A DNA stretch of 10,377 nucleotides from Bacteroidales bacterium (GTDB taxonomy: Bacteria > Bacteroidota > Bacteroidia > Bacteroidales > UBA12077), in contig JAUVUS010000046.1 of assembly GCA_030600865.1 (NCBI GenBank), positions 1-10,377 of the forward strand, in the 5' to 3' direction. Below are positions 7,909-10,377 of the stretch, piece by piece; positions within the stretch are counted from its first letter, which is position 1, and the number at the start of each line of letters is the position of its first letter. The position numbers were made by a program, and so were the translations under genes. A model generated the notes under the pieces. It worked only from the letters and a program-made list of their open reading frames with translations. It did not search any database and was not told the DNA's origin.

Positions 7909-9153
7909 TTGAATACAGAACTTTTTATTGCTAAACGTATATTTTCAGATAAATCTGTAAAAAAGGGAATATCGCAACCTATTGTTACCATTGCTGTTAT
8001 TGGCATTGCTTTAGGTTTAGCCGTAATGATTTTGTCAGTGGCAATTGTTACCGGTTTTAAATCTGAAATTAGTAATAAGGTTATAGGATTTGGTTCTCAT
8101 ATCCAAATTGTAAACTACGATACCAATATATCGTTCGAAACTGCACCAATAAATAAGCAACAAAGTTTTTATACAGATATTAGCGAATTGAGGGGAATTA
8201 AAAATATTCAGGAATTTGCAATAAAAGCCGGAATAATCAAAACCAAAACAGACATTCAAGGCATAGTCTTAAAAGGTATTGGTAGTAATTTCGACTGGTC
8301 GTTTTTTGACCAGAACATGGTTGATGGAGTATCTTTTAGAGTAAATGATTCTGCAAGGACAAATGACATTATTGTTTCAAATTATATTGCAAAGCTATTG
8401 AATTTAAAAGTTGGAGATAAAATAATTGCTTATTTTATTCAACAACCTCCACGCATGCGTTCATTCACTATTTCAGGTTTTTATGAAACCAACCTGGCAG
8501 AGTTCGATGAAAAATTTGCCCTAGTTGATATTAAACACATTCAAAAACTGAACAATTGGACTAATGATCAAATTAGTGGCTTCGAAGTTCTAATTGAAGA
8601 TTTTTCTCAGTTAGATAAGATGACAGAAGATGTTCGTGACATTGTAGGGTTTCATTTTAATCCGGATGGAACCAAGTTGAAAGTTGTGAGCATTAAACAA
8701 AAGTATCCTCAAATGTTTGATTGGTTAGATTTAACTGATATGAATGTATGGGTAATTCTTGTATTAATGATTTCTGTTGCAGGATTTAATATGGTTTCCG
8801 GATTACTAATTTTAATTCTTGAACGTACAAATATGATAGGAATCCTTAAAGCCATTGGAACTAAAAATTGGTCTATTAGGAAAATCTTTTTATATCAATC
8901 AGGATTTTTAATTTCGAAAGGATTAATATGGGGGAATATAATTGGAATTGCAATTTGTATTTTGCAAGCTCAGTTTCAAATTTTCAAGCTCGATCCTACA
9001 TCCTATTATTTAGAAGCTGTTCCTATCAATTTAAAACTCTGGCATATTCTTGCGTTGAATTCAGGAACATTAGTCATAACAGTTGTTATGCTGCTTGTAC
9101 CATCATATATTATTTCTCGCTTAAGTCCTGAAAAAACCATAAGGTTTAATTAA
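7909..9153 (+). CDS. LolC/LolE-like ABC transporter permease (FtsX/MacB-type), TTG start
   Basis: This 414-residue inner-membrane permease resembles LolC/LolE, the membrane part of the complex that releases lipoproteins for transfer to the outer membrane. The N-terminus NTELFIAKRIF is the family's cytoplasmic start. TM1 spans about 24-48 and is followed by a large periplasmic domain (about 50-275). Three C-terminal segments (about 280-304, 328-353, 378-402) form the FtsX-type domain with the hallmark NMVSGLLILILERTNMIGIL from 294 and a tail SPEKTIRFN. The start must be TTG at 7909 (or ATT at 7906): an in-frame stop sits at 7894-7896, no ATG lies between, and the first internal ATG (residue 40) would delete TM1. 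No LolD-type ATPase gene is nearby, as is common when one permease pairs with a distant ATPase. Exact substrate is inferred; another FtsX-like exporter is possible. Confidence 0.87.
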   Translation: MNTELFIAKRIFSDKSVKKGISQPIVTIAVIGIALGLAVMILSVAIVTGFKSEISNKVIGFGSHIQIVNYDTNISFETAPINKQQSFYTDISELRGIKNIQEFAIKAGIIKTKTDIQGIVLKGIGSNFDWSFFDQNMVDGVSFRVNDSARTNDIIVSNYIAKLLNLKVGDKIIAYFIQQPPRMRSFTISGFYETNLAEFDEKFALVDIKHIQKLNNWTNDQISGFEVLIEDFSQLDKMTEDVRDIVGFHFNPDGTKLKVVSIKQKYPQMFDWLDLTDMNVWVILVLMISVAGFNMVSGLLILILERTNMIGILKAIGTKNWSIRKIFLYQSGFLISKGLIWGNIIGIAICILQAQFQIFKLDPTSYYLEAVPINLKLWHILALNSGTLVITVVMLLVPSYIISRLSPEKTIRFN

Positions 9154-9220
9154 GCATAGATCTCATTTATCACGAAATCTTTACCAAGCTCAATAAGCTT
9201 ATATTAATTTATTAAAGCTG

Positions 9221-9273
9221 GTTCCTTGTTACTAGTTTCTGGTTTTTAAAACAAGTAACCAACAACAAGTAAC
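9221..9273. repeat. Imperfect inverted repeat with 26-base arms and an internal tandem CAAGTAAC
   Basis: Arms 9221-9246 and 9248-9273 match as reverse complements at 20 of 26 positions by hand count. The right arm carries AACAAGTAAC twice (9250-9259 and 9264-9273) with a 14-base period, and the left arm carries the degenerate complement (CTTGTTACTAG). The near-zero spacer and internal periodicity suggest a dispersed intergenic repeat unit or its relic rather than a simple terminator, since no T tract follows on either side. Confidence 0.6.
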
Positions 9274-9404
9274 GGTATATTAATTGTTCGAACATAAATT
9301 ATATTCAGGTTTTATCAAAACTAAATTCTTGTTCATAAACTGTTTTAAAGTTTAAAGTTTTAATTTTATATCTCCTTTTTTTTTTACTAATTTAACGCTC
9401 TTTC

Positions 9405-9424
9405 TAAGCAAGCATATTTGCTTA
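9405..9424 (+). repeat. 7-bp hairpin in the leader region of the gatE-like gene
   Basis: TAAGCAA (9405-9411) and TTGCTTA (9418-9424) are exact reverse complements around GCATAT. The hairpin ends 27 bases before the ATG at 9452 and overlaps the near-match promoter element CATATTTG (9413-9420), so it could be an operator-like dyad rather than an RNA structure. Its role is unknown. Confidence 0.4.
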
Positions 9425-9451
9425 CAGCATTCTAAAAACTTACAACTTACT

Positions 9452-10377
9452 ATGAAAAAAAATAAATCCCCTGAAACTACCGATTTTAACCCTAAACAGA
9501 ATTATGAGCAAACCCAAAAGGAAATTGGATATGTACCAAGAAAGAAAGCCACTAAAGCTGATTATAAGCGAATTGGTTTTATGTCGGGATTAGAAGTTCA
9601 TCAACAATTAAAAACTAAAGAAAAATTATTCTGTCATTGTCCGGCAGGCATTTTTCATGCTCATGATGATTATATTGCAGAAGTTATCCGACATATGCGC
9701 CCAACATTAAGTGAGCTTGGAGAGTATGATGGAACAGCATTAATGGAATATAAGACCCGTAAAGAAATTATATACCGTTTAAATAATAAAACGGCATGTA
9801 CTTACGAAGTTGATGATACTCCTCCCTTTAAAATTGACAGAGAAGCCTTAGAATACGCATTAGAAATATCGTTGTTATGTAAGTTAAATATTGTTGGTGA
9901 AGTACATATTACACGTAAACAGTATTTGGATGGTAGTATCCCTACAGGATTTCAGCGTACTGCGATACTAGGAGTTGAAGGAGAAATTCCTTTAAAAAAT
10001 AAAAAAGTAAGACTGATTCAATTAAGTATTGAAGAAGATTCATGTCGAGAGATTTCTGATATTCGTCACACTCGTATATTTAAAACCGACCGTTTGGGAA
10101 TGCCACTCATTGAAACGGTTACTTACCCTGAAATGTATACTCCAGATGAATTAAAAGAAGCTGCAGAATACATCAGATTCTTAAACAGAAGTACAGATAA
10201 AGTGCGAGTAGGAAGTGGTGCCGGCCGTGAAGATGTAAATGTTAGTTGTAAAGGAGGTACACGTGTAGAAATAAAAGGTGTTTCTTACAATAAAATGATT
10301 CCTGAATTATCGCATATTGAAGCATTTCGTCAGTGGGCGCTTTTAAATATTAAAAGTAAATTAAATGATAGTGTAAA
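9452..10377 (+). CDS. GatE-like Glu-tRNA(Gln) amidotransferase subunit, archaeal type (partial, runs off right edge)
   Basis: The frame opens at ATG 9452 and is uninterrupted to the window end (308 full codons). GatE, with the asparaginase-like GatD, converts Glu-tRNA(Gln) to Gln-tRNA(Gln); GatE provides the kinase/transamidation site and tRNA binding. Motifs place it in the GatB/GatE family and closer to GatE: GLEVHQQLKTKEKLFCHCP (46-64; HQQL rather than the HVQL of GatB), RPTLSELGEYD (83-93), DGSIPTGFQRTAI (160-172), LSIEEDSCRE (191-200), DRLGMPLIE (213-221), and REDVNVSCKGGTRVEIKGV (259-277). E48, H50 and E194/E195 match the metal-binding positions of the family. A Lys-rich extension of about 38 residues precedes the usual start near YKRIG. 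The GAD and tail domains and any gatD lie beyond the window. The family is secure; the activity in this host is inferred. Confidence 0.87.
   Translation, partial: MKKNKSPETTDFNPKQNYEQTQKEIGYVPRKKATKADYKRIGFMSGLEVHQQLKTKEKLFCHCPAGIFHAHDDYIAEVIRHMRPTLSELGEYDGTALMEYKTRKEIIYRLNNKTACTYEVDDTPPFKIDREALEYALEISLLCKLNIVGEVHITRKQYLDGSIPTGFQRTAILGVEGEIPLKNKKVRLIQLSIEEDSCREISDIRHTRIFKTDRLGMPLIETVTYPEMYTPDELKEAAEYIRFLNRSTDKVRVGSGAGREDVNVSCKGGTRVEIKGVSYNKMIPELSHIEAFRQWALLNIKSKLNDSV

Larger units (their letters stand above)
9154..9451. other. 298-base gene-free region upstream of the gatE-like gene
   Basis: I see no coding potential here. It contains a short AAGCT/AGCTT hairpin (9186-9200), a long imperfect inverted repeat (9221-9273), tandem TTTAAAG copies (9344-9357), a run of ten T (9376-9385) and a 7-bp hairpin (9405-9424). 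CATATTTG at 9413-9420 is one base off TAnnTTTG and would place a start of transcription about 25 bases before the gatE-like ATG. No convincing terminator for the permease gene is visible. Confidence 0.6.

Noticed and set aside
8035..8259. Minus-strand open frame inside the LolC/E-like gene, and a plus-strand one at 8928-9131
   Set aside because: Both are contained in the permease coding sequence and lack domain or start-site support.
9186..9200. AAGCT/AGCTT hairpin after the permease gene as its terminator
   Set aside because: Five-base stem with no following T tract; could easily arise by chance in AT-rich DNA.
1..10377. Defence system, mobile element, CRISPR array or structured non-coding RNA
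   Set aside because: All long genes are housekeeping or envelope families, no regular spaced repeats or transposase motifs were found, and gene-free stretches show only small hairpins.

Overview
The window looks like chromosomal DNA from a member of the Bacteroidota, probably Marinilabiliales/Bacteroidales-like. The grounds are an AT-rich sequence, A-rich leaders without Shine-Dalgarno sites, two copies of the Bacteroidota -7 promoter element TAnnTTTG, and typical families of the phylum (DUF1573, DUF1343, a large type I-like glutamine synthetase, a LolC/E-like permease). The placement below phylum level is inference. I see no tRNA, rRNA, CRISPR array, insertion sequence or phage gene; most of the window is ordinary housekeeping sequence.

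Layout from left to right. Bases 1-333 (+) hold the C-terminal end of a protein that enters from the left and resembles the tail of SLC12-type (Na-K-Cl/amino-acid) transporters. A bidirectional hairpin terminator separates it from the convergent glnA (382-1887, -). glnA lies downstream of valS (2023-4641, -) on the same strand. A 187-base divergent intergenic region follows, with a TAnnTTTG element driving rightward genes: a secreted DUF1573 protein (4829-5263, +) and, 26 bases later, a fold-type I aminotransferase (5290-6489, +), probably in one operon. A strong bidirectional terminator (6510-6550) closes this unit and the convergent DUF1343/NamZ-like gene (6562-7755, -), a likely envelope muramidase. 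Another divergent region with a TAnnTTTG element leads into a LolC/LolE-like permease starting at TTG (7909-9153, +). A 298-base gene-free stretch carrying an imperfect inverted repeat and small hairpins then precedes a gene running off the right edge (9452 onward, +).

That last gene is the most notable item. Its 308 visible residues match the archaeal GatE class of Glu-tRNA(Gln) amidotransferase subunits better than bacterial GatB, and it has a basic N-terminal extension of about 38 residues. GatDE is classically described as an archaeal system, so its presence here suggests inter-domain transfer or an under-described bacterial branch; the GatD partner would lie outside the window. Functionally the window mixes glutamine synthesis (glnA), tRNA charging (valS, gatE-like), transamination, and envelope maintenance (DUF1573, NamZ-like, LolC/E-like), with no clear single pathway uniting them.
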